Source: Psilocybe azurescens
Lineage: Eukaryota; Basidiomycota; Agaricomycetes; Agaricales; Agrocybaceae
Reading direction: 5' to 3'
NCBI GenBank assembly: GCA_023853785.1
Contig: JAJIRX010000032.1
Span: forward strand, 186,001-250,000
Length of the DNA: 64,000 bases
Under the pieces are notes generated by a model, which was not told the DNA's origin, searched no databases, and worked only from the letters and a program-made list of their open reading frames with translations. Both the position numbers and the translations under genes were made by a program. Shown in pieces: positions 1 to 11,244 of this stretch; position 1 is the stretch's first letter; the number at the start of each line of letters is the position of its first letter.

Positions 1-2200
1 CGCGCTTAGGATATAGGACCCCATCCCCGACCAATGCTGTGGGTGGTTCGCTGAATCATCGTTGATCAAAGGAAAGCTATATATTGACTGTTAACTTATT
101 CATATTATCCTCAAAAGCGTGTTTTTATCCCCGAGACGTAGCTGTAATGATAGCTCACTAGAAAGTGACGAAGGTCTGAAATAAAAATCCATATATTGCC
201 AACATATTCAGGCACCGGCATTAATGTTCACCGAATAAGGTAATTTCGACCTAATCAAGGCAAATCGCGTGCTTTGGCCTGCGTTGGTAGATTTTGAGTA
301 GTTCGTACTATGCGCTACGCATCTACTTCAGTTAGCGGACTCCTCCAAGCTCTATAGGTATATGTCCGTGGTGCTATGCACTATATTTACAATTTGATTG
401 GCTATATAACTGTCTGAATAAACCAGGCTCCCGTGGTCGTCTTGGGTGGATTTTCGAGGATCATACACAATTTAGATGATGTTCCTTTGGTTTTCACGAT
501 AAGGCACAAGTAATTTCGCCCAATTTAACAAGAAAGAACTCTCAGATGCATATAAGAATTTCTACGACTTCACTTACGGATTCTTGTAGTTGGTCCTTGG
601 CTATCCAATGAAGGATGCAGTAAGACCAAAGTTCTCGATTGTCGGGTCAGAGCTAGGTTGTAATTGTTATCTGGCATACACGTTCTGACAAGACTCAGCG
701 GCTATTTGCAAGGCTTTTTCGAAGAACGTCTCGGTCTGGTCTCTACTGTAGTGCAGTGCAAAGTGTGTAACACTAAGGCTGACCTTGTTGTGACAAAGAC
801 CGGGAGACTGGCCACTCGTGTCAGCTGCGGAAAATAACGCTACAGATATCTGAACATCACGACAGCGTAAAACTGAAGGAGTTCGATGTTAATAATACCG
901 ACAGCCGGCGGTAAAGTTGGTATCGAAACCCTCGGTTAGAGAGTAGGTCCCAGTCATGGGCTTGACATGAACAAGCCAGAATGTTGCTGTGCATATGGCG
1001 CTAGAATTCCGTAGCGCATGTAACAGCTAGCGACCATATGAACACGCTGTTCTGGTACAAGTTGCATGTCCTTCGTTCAGTGGGAAGCATGCACGAGGGG
1101 CACCGTATTTGATGGGAGGGAATGAACAAATGGCACACGGCCAGCGTTCGTATTATTAGGAAGCAATCGTGCATCAAGGTTTTAAAGTATTGTGAATGAG
1201 CAATACGGTTATCTGATCATAATCCAATCGATTCAGATATCTAGAATTCTCTACGAGCGTTGCCATCTGTTGCCATGCACCTTATTTTTCGATTATAACG
1301 AGCTGGCGCCCGATGAGAATCCCTCTAAGTAAAGATTAGAAGCAAACATAAGGCATGCGGTTTTCAACCAGAGATCACACCATCAAGATGTATACCACCG
1401 TGAAGAAGCTGCATTTAAAATAGCTGAAACCGGACAGTTTGTGAGTCAAATTACAGAGGAGAGGTGCCCAGTTTTCAGAACGCGCCGTTGGAGTGCAGTG
1501 TGATGTCAAAGCATGCTGAGAAAAAATGTCTGCGGATGACTCCAAGTATTGCTTGAGTCGGCCTAGAGTATATCGAGCTTTAGATACATAGAAAACATTG
1601 TGGCACCTACGTCTCATATTGCCAAGGAGGAGAGACCACTGCTGTAACAGTACGTTCTTGTTACATTAGTGCACGCATGTGGACACATGTGGGCCGCTAC
1701 CAACCAACTTGCTTTGGTCAATGGTAACTCATGGAAAATGCCTGGCACATGCCAAGTGTACGCTTACACCGACGACAGCGAGAGGTTGCCCGAGGTTGCG
1801 TTTTACCAGGGATTGGCCGGTTGGTGTACTGGAGAAACTTAAATGACGACATGCACAATCCGGAAGTACTTGATGTGTCTGAGAAGGTAGAGATATCAGA
1901 CAGGGGCACGAGGAGAGCAAGAGATATGAATTGAACGGATTGTGATGGGCTGAGCGCTGAAGCCTGAAACCTGGTTCTGCTACAAAGATAGGCGATGGTA
2001 ATGCGTGTGATGAGAACAGTGTAAAGCACATGGAGGACCTCTGAATGGCGGCGGCGAGAACTTAATGAAGTGAGTGGACCGAAGACAGCCGTCGGACGAA
2101 TGCAGCGACTGCCACACGACCCTGGCACCACGTGTCTGCATCTCTCTCTCAAATACCTCAACTACAACTACATCCATCTTTTATCCTTCTCACTGTCACA
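1..2200. other. Gene-free stretch at left edge
   Basis: I see no conserved protein, tRNA or repeat family here. The only open frames are short, mutually overlapping and compositionally ordinary. The last ~150 bases before 2201 are pyrimidine-rich (CT runs around 2140-2195), as expected of the 5' leader of the following gene. The stretch could hold degraded transposon remnants that I cannot recognise by eye. Confidence 0.5.
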
Positions 2201-2697
2201 ATGGACGCGCCAACTTCTTCCTCTACAGACACTGGCTCAGCTCCCAGAGACACTGGCGCCACTGGCGCTGCCCCCAAGGCAATCATCAAAAATGTCGACA
2301 TGAGCGAGGAGATGCAGCAGGAGAGCGTCGACATCGCGTCCGCAGCCCTCGAGAAATACAACATCGAAAAGGACATTGCCGCACAAATCAAGAAGGAGTT
2401 TGACCGAAGACACGGCCCAACCTGGCATGTTGTTGTTGGAAAGAACTTTGGCAGTTATGTCACCCATGGTACGTCGCCCTCCCTTCGCCGCCGTCATTAG
2501 GCGATCATGCAGTCGACGCGGGTCTTAAAACGCGTTTTCTGTCAATGGCAATCGCGTTATATCGGTCATGAGTCTATAAATACTCAGTTGTGCCCTCCAT
2601 GCCTTTCCTTTTCTCTCGCTGACTTGCATGCCCAGAAACCAAGCATTTCATCTACTTCTATGTCGGAACCCTCGCAATCCTAATCTGGAAGTCATAA
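2201..2697 (+). CDS. DYN2: Dynein light chain, LC8 type
   Basis: This is the small LC8 light chain of cytoplasmic dynein, a dimeric hub that binds short linear motifs in dynein intermediate chain and many other partners. The model is two exons, 2201-2468 and 2636-2697, with a GT-AG intron at 2469-2635. It gives 109 residues. After a Ser/Thr/Ala-rich leader of about 25 residues the family core follows: [36 protein letters not shown] and NFGSYVTHE, then the beta-strand end [17 protein letters not shown]. The splice joins G to AA to restore the conserved Glu of YVTHE. The leader makes it longer than the usual ~90 residues, which is common in fungi. No frame break is visible. Confidence 0.95.
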
Positions 2698-2992
2698 AGG
2701 GGTTGAGAACACCGTTGTTGGGTCTGGTTCGCGTACTTTCAACTTTGAATAGTTCGTGGTTGGATGTAGATGGATGTGTTGAAGAGAGTACTCCGCTTTG
2801 TTTACTGTAAAAAAGTTTTCTTTATTATATTGCTGGTTTTGCTGAACATCATTCTTATCTGATCCATCATGCGACACGGTTGAAATTACAGCATATTAAT
2901 GAAAGTAAGTATAGTGATTATGTTACACGACGATAGGCTGTTCAAAGATACACAAGAACTATAGATACATTGGTCGATTTCTCGGCCAAATA

Positions 2993-5858
2993 TTAACGCT
3001 TCCCCACCACCTCAATTATCACACTGGCCACGCAAACACCGTCCTTCTCGGCATAAATGCCCACGACCCTTTCTCCAAGTTCATGAAAAGTTGCCACTCC
3101 GGAGAGTTCCAGGATCCCTTTAGTGCTGATCCCATTAAGATCAGCATGAATGAATTTTGGCAGTGGTTGTCCAGATGTGAGCTTGACATAGTAACCTTTT
3201 GTGTGCTTGCCAGGGATAGCGACCCGAAATTTGAATCTTTCCCCAACTCTAACCAGAACCCTCATCTCCTGCATATCAGTTTCTAACTTGTGTCCAATAT
3301 GCGAAGACTCCAGAGACGTGAAAGAGGATCGAACATTAGACAAGACCGGAGATGATCCAGATGCATGACCAGCGTCGACTGTCAACTGATCCGCGCCCAA
3401 AGAACGAACATAATGGATTCCCATTGAAAGTGCATCACTTGATGCGTTCAACTTAACCTTGTCCTCAACAATTACATTGGCTCGTTGACTTGTGATTCTA
3501 TTGGCAGCGAAACCGACACCTTGAGCACTGGGTACCATGACCTGTGGAACAGGTACGCGCGTTGAACTAGTAAATGGAACAAGTCGAGGTCGTGTGGAGG
3601 GGCCCATCGGCACCTCTGCATACGAATTGCCCGATAAACCGCTTCTCCCGCTAACGAAGCTATTCGCTCTTAAAACATGAACCGAAATTAATTTGGAAAC
3701 AAGATGTAAGCAATTATTTTTAAACCCACCCCATTGATCCTGCAGAAACTTGTCGAACAAGTAATCCATCGCCAAAGTGTACTTGCGCGAGGTTTCTAGG
3801 AGCCGCAAAATCCGCTCTTCGCCTAGGAATAGAATGTTCTGCCGTAGAACCTGAAGGCGATCCAGAGATGAACGTGCTTCCTGGACGACTGAGTGGATCT
3901 ATATCATCAAAGGGGTTTGAAGGAGAGTTTTGGACCATATGCTCCTGATCGTTTATTCTTGAAGAGGTGACAAGAATGGGTTTGCCAATAACTGGTCGAA
4001 TAGTAGGTGGGTGATTTCTCCTTGTGTACTTGTCGCTGACTTGTCGTACAGTCTCCTTGATTCTTGACATAAATTCCTTTTGCTCATGACTGCAGGACTC
4101 AGTAGTTCTTGGTTCGACGAGGAATGTAGCTGGCTACGTTCAGACACCCGCCTAAGATCCAATCCCAAGGGACTATAAGATCTGTTACTCCTTCTCCCTG
4201 GCGATCTCACTGGCGAAGAAAAGGCGTTGCGGTCGGTCTTCTCGACAATTCTTGTTCCATTTGGACTCAACGTCAGCCCATACCACCGTCTGTCCTTTTC
4301 ACTCCATGCATGTCTCCCTTCTTCGCCCAGGAAAGCAGTATCCTCCACCCTTGCCCATCGCCTGACAATTGCAAATATTCCCACGAGTATGCACATGCCT
4401 CCTAGGGTACCAAAGGTAATAACGATCGCCAAGATCAGTCGTCTGTGTGCTTCGGTTGAGAGGCCGTTAGGGGTGTGAAGGAGCGAGAGATTTGGTATTG
4501 CCGGTGTTGGTAATATATACCGTAAGAATTGCATGTGAGGTCGAGCGTGTTTCATGTGAATAGGCAGTGAAGGTGATGGTGATATGGTCTGAAGTGGATT
4601 CATAAGTTTCCGGGACAATTCCGGTGAGATTGTTGGTCGATTCATCAAACCGTAGCCAGTTCGCGCTTGCGGTTGGTTCGAAGGATGCAGAGATGTTTGT
4701 GCGGTCATAGCCAGGATTTGCTCGAGAAGGAGAAAACCACTGGGCGAGATCAAAAAGATTTGATCTCCTTTGGAAACATGCAGAGACGGCAAATCCGACA
4801 TGACAAAGTACGATTCAACCAATGCAAGCGAGACCTGTGTTTTCATAGTCTGGTTGAATGGCGTTTCCAGAATGACTGGCAACGTAGGCGATCCAGTGAT
4901 GTTGGCAGGAGGTTTACCAGACAGTGTCCGACTGGGCACATCATATCGCAGCCAGCTGTTGTAGTTCGAAACATCGATGTCTAATCGAGAAATATTGGAC
5001 GATTGAATCGGGTCTCCGTTCACCAAAATGCCCATGAAGTCCACAGAGGACAAGAGACTGATAATAAACGAAGTTTCCGTCGTCACATTTATGGTAGGGA
5101 GGGTGTCCGTTGTTCTAGAAAGTTCATGATCCGCTACAATCAGGTCGAATGGAACAGTGGTTGCAGTATAACCTTCTTGATCAGAGGCATGCAAACTAAG
5201 AGGCAACAACAACGGTTCAGATATGACATCCGCGGAAGGGGTTACTCCATCAAGCGTAACAGTCTTGGAGTTAAAGTTCAGAAACTGAGGGATGCTGGAG
5301 CTATTTGCCAATCGAAGTTCATAGAAAATACTGCGGTCAGATTGAAACGTATTGCTCTGGATTCCGATACTGAAAGACCACTTCCGTGGGACTCGTATGG
5401 CTGGGTTGAGAGAGGCGAGGGCTGAGTTGGAACGCAGAAAGAAGACCGAAGACAACGAAGAACTAGTAGAAACGAATTGCTCCGACAGGGGTAGGTTCAA
5501 GACGGGGGCGCGAAGCGAGTCACGCAAATCGTGAACCTAGAAGACGTTGAAGAACTTGAGGCATGAGCTGTAACCGTAATATCAGGATATCCCTCGTCGC
5601 CCGCTGATGGAATGCCCTGAAAAGTGCGCGATGCATTATCGAATCTCAACCAACTAGGCATCGAGGAGGTCGTAAATGTCACAGGCCCATCCGTCGAGTT
5701 GAAAGTATACTCAGAAAAAGTCCAAGAATAAGGCAGGCCGATCCGAGCGACCTGTACCAGCTGTTTGTCCAGAGACTGAACTACAGAGACAGACGGACTC
5801 GCAGCAAAAACCACCGTTACCGTCAAGAAGGCCAAAAAGATAAAAGAGTGAGTGTCAT
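2993..5858 (-). CDS. AXL2: Axl2/Bud10-like cadherin-domain membrane protein (three apparent frameshifts)
   Basis: This resembles the axial budding / septin-neck landmark family: a secreted N-terminus with dystroglycan-type cadherin (CADG) repeats, one membrane span, and a Ser-rich cytoplasmic tail. Visible are a hydrophobic signal segment, a first CADG unit with MPSWLRFDNASRTFQGIP, a second starting NLPLSEQF, a membrane helix around LAIVITFGTLGGMCILVGIF, and the conserved C-terminal block with RFKFRVAIPG and LPKFIHADLNG. One normal intron lies near 3669-3727. The frame breaks three times at homopolymers: A5 at 5834-5838 (between ATG 5858 and the signal peptide), G5 at 5504-5508, and T4 at 4078-4081. 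One extra base in each run joins the frames into one family-like protein of roughly 900 residues. I infer assembly error, not decay. Start at 5858 is conditional on the first correction. Confidence 0.8.
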
Positions 5859-6226
5859 AGGAAATTGTGTTGGGCGGGGGCCCGCTTGATTGATTCGGAG
5901 GACGGGTCGGCCAGCGAGTTCACTTCTAGCACAGAAATATAGACGGAGGGCTTCAGCCGCCAACTTTGAAGATAATAAGCGGAACGAAAACACGTCACAA
6001 CATCGCGGTCGCGTTCACCGATCATGCCGTCGAAGGAATTATTTAATTTGTACGAGATACTAAGCCAAACGTCGTTATTCTAAGAAAAGTACGGTGAAAC
6101 ATGTCGCAATCGTAAGATGAATCCATGAGAAAAAGAAGAAATGAGAGATAGAAAGCAAGGGACTAATGGACTGGGAACAAGCACATGAATATAAGAACAA
6201 GGTGAAAAAAAAACATTTTGCACACT
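5859..6226. other. Spacer between Axl2-like start and Kap123 end
   Basis: This spacer should hold the promoter of the Axl2-like gene and the 3' end of the importin gene, both on the minus strand. It contains A-rich runs near 6120-6215 and no recognisable gene. Confidence 0.4.
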
Positions 6227-9200
6227 CTATGCAAGGTATTGGGTAAGACCAGCGGCCTGGACCTTCGCTGGCTCTTCCTGGTTGATCAGCGCAATGAGGA
6301 GAATCAACTCCGTTCGATTGTCATCTCCAATCTGATCTTCTCCGGGTGCCAAAACGTGGGCGAAGACAGCCAAAAGGCGATCCATGTAAGGGTAAAGAAT
6401 GGATCCGTTTGACTTGAACAGATGGAAGAGGGCACGGAACACCGGGCGATTTTCAAGGTAGTCATTCTTCAAAGGCAGGGCATCAACAAAGGTGGGAAGA
6501 ACTTGGTCAAGGGGTAAGGCGTTAGAGTTTCGGAGAATGAGACGGGCGACTGCGCCTGTAGCATTATCTTTCGCATTGAGTTTGGTAGCAGGGGATTCCG
6601 GGGAAACGTTGAACAGAGGGCGGAGAGCTCCGAGGAGTTGGAAGTATTGAGGCGAAAGGTCGACTTCCGAGTATTCGACAAGGAGACCAATAGCGAACGC
6701 GGCATTGCTCAGGACCTCGTTCTCAGGGTCGCCCAGAGCACGAGCGAAGAGCTCGAAAAGTTGGTTGGTATAAGGGCTGATGGCACCTTTCATGCCTGAA
6801 ATAATTTCAGCTAGACATCCAATGGCCGCTGATCGATCGCTGAGCGAACGGCTCTTTTCTGTACCCATTGTCAATAAATGGCACGTCCAGTAGCATTACA
6901 AAATTAGAACTTACGTAGTATTTGGACACTAGAGGGAAGAAGGTGGCAAAAGCCTGATTGAAGTCGGGGCCCAGAGCATTGGCCAGCGAAGCAACGAGAT
7001 CGCCAGCGGAGGAGATCAAAACGGAGTCATACTCGGCCTGGTCTTCAGGAGCCTCTTCTTCATCATCCTGGTCAGGATCCTGCTGGCAGAAAGCCTTCTG
7101 TTCCAAGATCTGCATAGCGATGCTACATATGCTGTCATAATCTGATGTATAAACATTTGAGTCACGTATAAAATCAATTGAAAGGATAAATACATACGGC
7201 CTTGAACAAAGCCTGGGCCAATCTTGTTAATAGTCTCGGCCAACCCGATGCAGAGAGAAGCGGCAACAGATCTGGAAAAGATGGGCATATGTTAGATCAA
7301 GTTAAACAATAACATGAAGACGTCAAAGTAAAAGTCAGGAATTAGTTCGTTATTAGTCTCATGGCCAAAGGCTCGAAGTGAGCTGAGTTACGGTTTTCAT
7401 CAAGTAAAGGCAAGCCGAAGGTTGTTATAGATTAACTGGAGGTTATGACCCACTTGTTGTCTTCGGTCTCGTACATCTCAAGAAGGGGAACAAGAGCATG
7501 CTTGATGAGTTCAGCAACCTGATTATTCAAGGTCGGGGACTGATTACAAATGAGCACACGAAATTGACTGGCAAAAAATCGTAACGTACCGAGTTGGCTC
7601 CAGGGGTCCACTCTTCATGTTCGCTTAGATCATAGAAAGTTCGAACAATCTCCAACAAAGAGTCGGTGGCGCTCTTTCTGATACCCTCGTAATAATGGGG
7701 GAGGAGCGCAATAAGCTCCAGAGTACAAGACTCGACGTAAGGGAGGAAGTGAAGCTGGGTGGCGGAAAAAGCGTTCCGATAGTGTCTGCAGCAATCTCTT
7801 TCTCAACAGCAATGGCACTATTGACATCCATCATCTTATCGAGATCAAGATCTTCGATCTCGACGGATGGGTTTCCATTGACGTCAACCTCCTCTCCAAC
7901 GGAAATGGCATTGGCGGGAGATGAGCCAGAAGCGAAAGCAGTAGCGGCATCAGCAACGGAGACTAATGAGATATACCAGATGTTAGACATTTTGAAGATA
8001 CTGAATCGAACTAGAAAACTGACTTTCAAGGTTATCTTCGCCTTGTTCAGCTTGTTTGCAGCTCTCGAGGAGAGGGGGAACCACCTGTCCTAGATATGGG
8101 GCGAATTCTTCCCCGAAAACGCGAGCCATGACTCCGAAGAAGAGGAAGCTGCATTCACGGAGACGAGCACTGCCCATCTTGCACCCCTCAAAAGCATGGT
8201 TCATCATTTCAGGGAAGTAAGGTCGGAAGACGTCCTTGCCAACAGCCTCGGAGAATGTACCAATGGCATCCATAGTGATACCACGCAGCTCGATCTCCTC
8301 GCCCTCATTAGTGAGGGTCAGGAAATGGGAAAGATACTTCATGGTGGGCTGGAAATACATAAGGAAGCGTCCTTTCGAGGCGTGCGCTGCGCTGCCAATA
8401 GCACCGGTAACAACAGCCTTTACTGACAATGGAGCAGTTTCCAAAAGACCGATGAGACGCTCCATGATGAGTTCAAGGTACTGCTCGATGTTGTCGTGTA
8501 AAATTTCAAGGAGCGCATCGAGAGCAGTGCAGGCAGTCTTCTGGGTTGCAGGGTCATTGATAAGGTTCATAATGCTCTGTAAAGGAGATGTAAGCATGGA
8601 TTGGTTGCAAGAGAAAAATCTTGATAGAACACCCACTGGTACCAAGACAGCATGCTTGGATGCACAGTCGTCCTCTAGCCATTCGCAAAGACAGCTGACA
8701 GCGACACAGGTTGCCTTCCTGACACCAGCATCTCCATCCACAAGACCGGCCTCAATGATGGGCCAGACATCAGACATAAGGGGAGTGATATACTCGCTGC
8801 AGCCTTCAACAGAAACACCCAAAGCGAGCATTGCCCCACGTCGGTGGCTGGGGTCTTGCGAAGTGAAGTACTTGGCAATTTCTGTCCAGAGAGAAGGGAA
8901 GACTTGAGTTGGTGGCAGGTTTGTCGCAAGGCCATCGATGATGCGAAGAGCAGACTGGAAAAGAGTTAGCTTTTGAAAATCAGGTAAAGAAAAGATTTAT
9001 GCGTACTCTGGAAGGAGCATCGTCGTCAATATCTTCAGGCTCATCTTCGGCTGTGATGGGCATGAGACCGGACAAAATTGACCCCGCAAGGTTGTGGGAT
9101 TGGATTTTTGATTTTTTGCTATAAAGATGTCAGCTATTCGAAATTCAAAAGGGCTATTAAGATACGCACTACTGCACAGTCCAGTTGAGGGCATTGAGGG

Positions 9201-10420
9201 CGAGAACACGAAGCTCGCTGTCGAAGTTACGGTTGGCACCACATTGGAGGAGGAAACCAACCAACTCGGGGATATGTTTGCCAAGAATGGGCACTTCCTT
9301 CAGGCACAAATTAATAAACAGACGAAAAAAGTACTGATATCCAGCGTACTAGGATAAGAAGCGTCTCTAAAACATCGAACAATTGCCTGGCACCATTTTC
9401 GTTGCCGGCTTCAACGGATTGACCGATCACTTGAATCATAGATGGAAGAAGACTCTGGAAGGCTTTCTAGAAAAGAAAGGCATGAGATATGAATTGAAGG
9501 CAGAAAGGTACTTTAATCTACCAGTTCAGCCTTGTCGTCTGAGTCAATATATTGAGCAATGACGCCCAAAGACCTGTCGCAGATGTCAGACAAGCATTGA
9601 AGAAATAGTTAGAGCAGGCACACCTGACAGTGGTAATGCGAACTTCGATGCTCTCCGGATCGGCCAAAAGCGCTGCGAAGAGTTCGAAGAGGGCAGGCAG
9701 ATGTGATTGGAAACCTTCAACAATGCTCTCAAGAACGGTGAATAGGATGAACGATCCCACTTCGCGGTGGGCGACATTTTGTGAAACGCAAGTGCTGTGT
9801 AACCAGGGAAGGAGAGTATCCCATGTGCCTTGAGCGACTTCGACGGTAGCGATGGCAGCAACGACACGAGCGGCAGAATGGCGAACGAGATTGCTAGTGA
9901 TACAACATTAGATAAAGAGGGCATTACAAAAGAAAGGCGTACTTTTGCTCTGACAAGATGAGCTGAGGGAGGCTTGCCTTGATATTGTCTCGTTCGGCTG
10001 GGGTCAGTTGCAACCAAAGATAGTTGCTATTTTGAGATACACGTTTTCTAAGCTCGACAGCAGCGAGTTGGCGAACCTATAGTTACAGGGATAAATCAGA
10101 GAGGAGAGATCGTGGGCAATATGAGATTTACCGAGATTTCAGGCGAACTGGCAAGAATCTGTCCAAGGGCTTGAATGCATTGGGGGCTCTTGTAGAATTC
10201 TTGATTGAGCTGGGCAGTGGCCTACAACACAAACATGGTAAGAATACAGTATAATCAAACGCAATAATGAAGATCGTACAGCTTTCAAGCTAGAAGTATC
10301 GTTGGAGGTAGTCTGGAGGAGAAGGGCATGTAGATTTTGGACGAAGGCCTAGAAATAGATCGGAAAGACGATCAGCTTGGTGGATATAAAGCTGAAGAGT
10401 ATAAGAACACATACATCCAT
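6227..10420 (-). CDS. KAP123: Karyopherin Kap123 / importin-4
   Basis: This is an importin-beta family nuclear transport receptor, known in yeast to import ribosomal proteins and histones. It is a HEAT-repeat solenoid of roughly 1,100 residues spread over about a dozen short exons. The model starts with a tiny exon (ATG GAT, 10415-10420) followed by GTATGT. The next exon encodes AFVQNLHALLLQTTSNDT, and the importin-N region follows. Further landmarks are VRQLAAVELRKRV, NLVRHSAARVVAAIATVE, an acidic loop QDPDQDDEEEAPEDQ near 7050, and the C-terminal helix NRTELILLIALINQEEPAKV. Introns carry standard GTA..AG ends. No frame break is apparent, unlike in neighbouring genes. The two-codon first exon is the least certain part. 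Confidence 0.9.
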
Positions 10421-11244
10421 CTTTAAGGTCGTTAACGTGAAAAGGAAAAGAGGATGGAGGAAGGAAGTAAGGAAAGGAACTATTAAGTGTTCAACAAGCC
10501 ACAAATTTTTTTTTTTGGTCGGAGTTGTCCGAGTTTATCTATAGCCCGATCGGGTCTGCTGCCCGGCATAATTATACGGTTTCTCTATCTCTTACATTCA
10601 TACTCTCAGCTTACTTGCTCTTCAGTTATCACTTCCGATGGAATCTGTCCTCCTTCGCCCCTCTATTTCACAAACCGACAACAAGTACTACTTTTCGCGA
10701 AAGACGAGTGATGCATTCTCTTGCCTTCCGAGTTCAGAGACACGGCTTGCGACCAGATCCTCGCCTGAAAATCTCATTGAATGCTGAGACTATACAACCG
10801 GATGCTCTCCAGTCATTTTGTCGGATGCGTCGTACTTTGGGTCTCAATCCTATTCCACGCGAATCAGTCAATCAAGGGTTATCCTTCTCCTGGTGTCGGT
10901 GCCTCCAAACGAGCGTAAATCATGACATTTTCATAATTTCTCCATCAGATCTCGCGTGCGTCAGGCTGAACGTTCGGGTATCAGTCAAGTGGCCAGGGCA
11001 GGCGAGCACAAGTTGCGATAACTCAAACTATGGACGCCATCTCTTCACCGAGGTGTAATGGTATAGTCCTGTTTGCTTAAGGTATGGGAACACATCGTCA
11101 AGTTTGGTGAAATTTCTTTCATTTGAACATGCCCTGTCTATACAACTTGTCATGTGTCATAGTCATCGTTCACTTGATAAAAAAGAAAAATCATCAAATG
11201 GTATCACATAGAATAGATTGAAGCATTAGACTACTACTACGTAC
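10421..11244. other. Intergenic region between KAP123 start and TFIP11 end
   Basis: This 824-bp gap holds the presumed KAP123 promoter, with a T10 run near 10507-10516, and a stretch with several long overlapping plus-strand frames. A tentative small gene inside it is listed separately. Apart from that I recognise nothing. Confidence 0.4.
10638..11021 (+). CDS. Tentative small membrane protein, broken frame
   Basis: I do not recognise this gene. An ATG at 10638 opens MESVLLRPSISQTDNKYY and runs ~50 codons to a TGA near 10783. One frame over, an open stretch encodes a hydrophobic segment (HFVGCVVLWVSILFHA) followed by a basic tail. A putative 34-nt intron (10915-10948, GTAAAT..CAG) would extend it to GISQVARAGEHKLR and a TAA at 11019-11021. 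It would need one indel near 10780, and the intron is shorter than any other here. It lies divergent to KAP123 and convergent to TFIP11, which is a plausible position for a gene. It could equally be chance open frames. Confidence 0.25.

Noticed and set aside
1..2200. Possible transposon or coding remnant in the left edge
   Set aside because: No terminal repeats, reverse transcriptase or transposase motifs and no long frames could be seen.
2993..5858. Reading the Axl2-like gene as a pseudogene or as three genes
   Set aside because: The segments line up as one family-like architecture in order, and all breaks are at homopolymers, as in unrelated neighbours.
8236..8907. Plus-strand 223-residue frame
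   Set aside because: Antisense shadow of the KAP123 HEAT-repeat exon.
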